A stretch of 64,000 bases of DNA, from positions 2,170,001 to 2,234,000 of the forward strand of contig NZ_CP013106.1 of the NCBI RefSeq assembly GCF_001431725.1, read 5' to 3'. Position numbers and translations under genes: made by a program. Each line of letters starts with the position of its first letter. Within the stretch, counting starts at the first letter, position 1. This document shows positions 63,131 to 64,000 of the stretch, in pieces. The notes beneath the pieces were generated by a model, which ran no database searches, was not told the DNA's origin, and worked only from the letters and a program-made list of their open reading frames with translations. This DNA comes from Halomonas huangheensis (lineage in GTDB: Bacteria; Pseudomonadota; Gammaproteobacteria; Pseudomonadales; Halomonadaceae).

Positions 63131-63735
63131 GTGTCTCTCCTTGAGTGGCACAAACAAGCGGCGCCAACACAGATAATGCCCGAAACCTGCCCCGGGGTGC
63201 CATGCCCTGAGTGTAGATCGGATGTTGCTGGTGTTTATCTGCATGGTCTATGACAAGCGATCCTGGTGGTTACTGGTGTTCGCCGGTGATGAATTGTAGC
63301 GCAATATCTGTAATTACATAAATCATAAATACGTAATAATATTTATGAAATTGAATATAAAATCAAGATTACTCGCATTATCATGACTATTGAGGTGTAC
63401 AGATCGCCAGGAAATGCGGCTGATAAAGCCCGTAGTGACGGGGCAAGGGGGGACGCAAATGGAGTGAAGTGCTGGAAATGGTTGGGTAAGGCTGACTGTA
63501 ATGCCGGAAGACTGGCCACAGCGGGCCATATGCCCTGAGCGAGGAACAGCCCGTCCACGCTCAAATAGCGCGGGTTACCAGTAGAAGCAGGTTGCCAGAA
63601 CCCATGTTGTCGAGCATGTGCTGGGCACAAACGTCTGCCACGCAAGCAGAAAGAGCCTGGCGGGAAGGGAGGGTAGACTGAGAGTAGTTACATCAGCCGA
63701 GAACGAGTCTCGGCTGTGAGCTGCAGAAGGAAGGG
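63131..63735. other. 605-bp gene-free stretch with an A+T-rich block
   Basis: Positions 63300-63395 are strongly A+T-rich compared with everything around them and hold overlapping ATAAATAC/GTAATAATATTTAT-like sequences. Around 63429-63442 is a small hairpin (CCCGT-AGTG-ACGGG). An open frame of 100 codons on the minus strand (63343-63645) has no ribosome site and odd composition, so I do not call it. Probable contents are the kfrA-like gene promoter and operator. Confidence 0.5.
63694..63716 (-). terminator. hairpin after the right-edge membrane genes
   Basis: CAGCCGAGA (63694-63702) pairs with TCTCGGCTG (63708-63716), 9 bp with a 5-nt loop, 19 bases past the stop of the 47-residue gene in the minus direction. 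No long T tract. Confidence 0.6.
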
Positions 63736-63879
63736 TTACTGCCGGCTGTCGAGGTACTGGTGTGCGAACTTGCGCAATTCCTTGACGTCGGATTGGTAAG
63801 CTCTATCCAGTCGCCAGGCAGCGAAGCCGGTCGCTGCAGTAAAGGCAGCCATGGCCGCGAGAATGATGTAGAACGCCAT
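63736..63879 (-). CDS. 47-residue single-pass membrane protein
   Basis: ATG 63879 is preceded by GGAGGGAC and overlaps the stop of the upstream gene in TAATG. The protein has one helix (MAFYIILAAMAAFTAATGFAAWRLDRAY) and a short polar tail (QSDVKELRKFAHQYLDSRQ). No family is recognised. Its coupling to another small membrane protein suggests that the two form a complex. Confidence 0.7.
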   Translation of the reverse strand: MAFYIILAAMAAFTAATGFAAWRLDRAYQSDVKELRKFAHQYLDSRQ

Positions 63880-64000
63880 TATTTGTCCCTCCAGGTGAGG
63901 ATGGCCTTGCAATAGGATGCCACCAATGCGAGCAGAAATCCAAAAGCGGCGCCCCATAACGGCTTGGAGGTGCTGGCAACCAACAAGGTTCCTTGCGTGT
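63879..64000 (-). CDS. C-terminal part of a small membrane protein, continues past the right edge
   Basis: On the minus strand an open frame enters at 64000 and ends with TAA at 63881-63879. It reads ...QGTLLVASTSKPLWGAAFGF then LLALVASYCKAILTWRDK, one clear membrane helix and a basic end. The start lies outside the window. The stop shares a base with the next ATG (TAATG), so expression of the two is coupled. Family not recognised. Confidence 0.6.
   Translation of the reverse strand, partial: TQGTLLVASTSKPLWGAAFGFLLALVASYCKAILTWRDK

Noticed and set aside
63343..63645. Hundred-codon open frame on the minus strand in the A+T-rich spacer.
   Set aside because: No ribosome site, no recognisable sequence, and half of it runs through the abrupt A+T-rich block.

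Overview
The window looks like chromosomal DNA of a gammaproteobacterium, most probably a member of the Halomonadaceae. The basis is gene order shared with this class (yejABEF, gloB-methyltransferase-rnhA-dnaQ-nudC, yccA-tusDCBE-acpH, arsC-wrbA-DUF2069, cysI-DUF934 near metH), moderately high G+C, and antiporter and membrane genes suited to a salt-adapted cell. No rRNA, ribosomal protein or other strict taxonomic marker is present, so the genus is an inference. Almost all of the DNA is ordinary housekeeping or core-accessory sequence. I see no prophage, insertion sequence, integrase or CRISPR array.

Layout. 1-6.7 kb: end of a 2-oxoacid dehydrogenase E2 gene, a two-part protein kinase, a ribbon-helix-helix regulator, a GntR/FCD regulator, a SulP anion transporter and an NDH-2-like flavoprotein. 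6.7-11.8 kb: rarD, yafV-rsuA and a membrane diguanylate cyclase. 11.9-17.7 kb: the yejABEF peptide ABC importer. 17.7-22.9 kb: an MltD-type lytic transglycosylase, gloB, and the divergent operon methyltransferase-rnhA-dnaQ-nudC. 22.9-28.4 kb: an SCP2 protein, sohB, an ArsR regulator, yhhQ behind a candidate preQ1 riboswitch, ybfF, and an orphan NMT1/THI5-like binding protein. 28.4-33.6 kb: a CPA1 antiporter behind a structured leader, an M48 lipoprotein protease, an HD hydrolase, ynfA and small proteins. 33.7 kb: tRNA-Ser(UGA). 34-37 kb: a three-gene sulfotransferase cassette. 37.3-40.4 kb: yccA, tusDCBE (tRNA 2-thiolation relay) and acpH. 40.4-42.4 kb: moeA-moaB-DUF1244. 42.6-47.3 kb: an XRE-cupin regulator and a histone-deacetylase-family protein divergent from a Pat-type acetyltransferase. 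47.4-51.7 kb: pdxH, DUF2069-wrbA, arsC, a GGCT-like protein, a GlxA-type regulator and an isochorismatase-like hydrolase. 51.9-53.0 kb: a small HTH protein and smrA. 53.1-61.4 kb: DUF934-cysI, a MATE transporter, metH and nfuA. 61.6-64 kb: a VOC protein, a KfrA-like coiled-coil protein and two overlapping small membrane protein genes at the right edge.

Functional links. Sulfur is the commonest theme: SulP, sulfite reductase cysI with a CysB-like palindrome upstream, metH, the Tus relay, NfuA, and a sulfotransferase pair. A candidate preQ1 riboswitch joins tRNA modification to the queuosine-precursor transporter. The least expected signal is not a gene: at eight or more places, inside and between genes, there are perfect or near-perfect tandem duplications with a 13-19 bp unit, several of them at gene 3' ends. 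Other points for follow-up are the sulfotransferase cassette, the acetyltransferase/deacetylase pair, the structured leader of the antiporter gene and a small gene broken at a six-A run.
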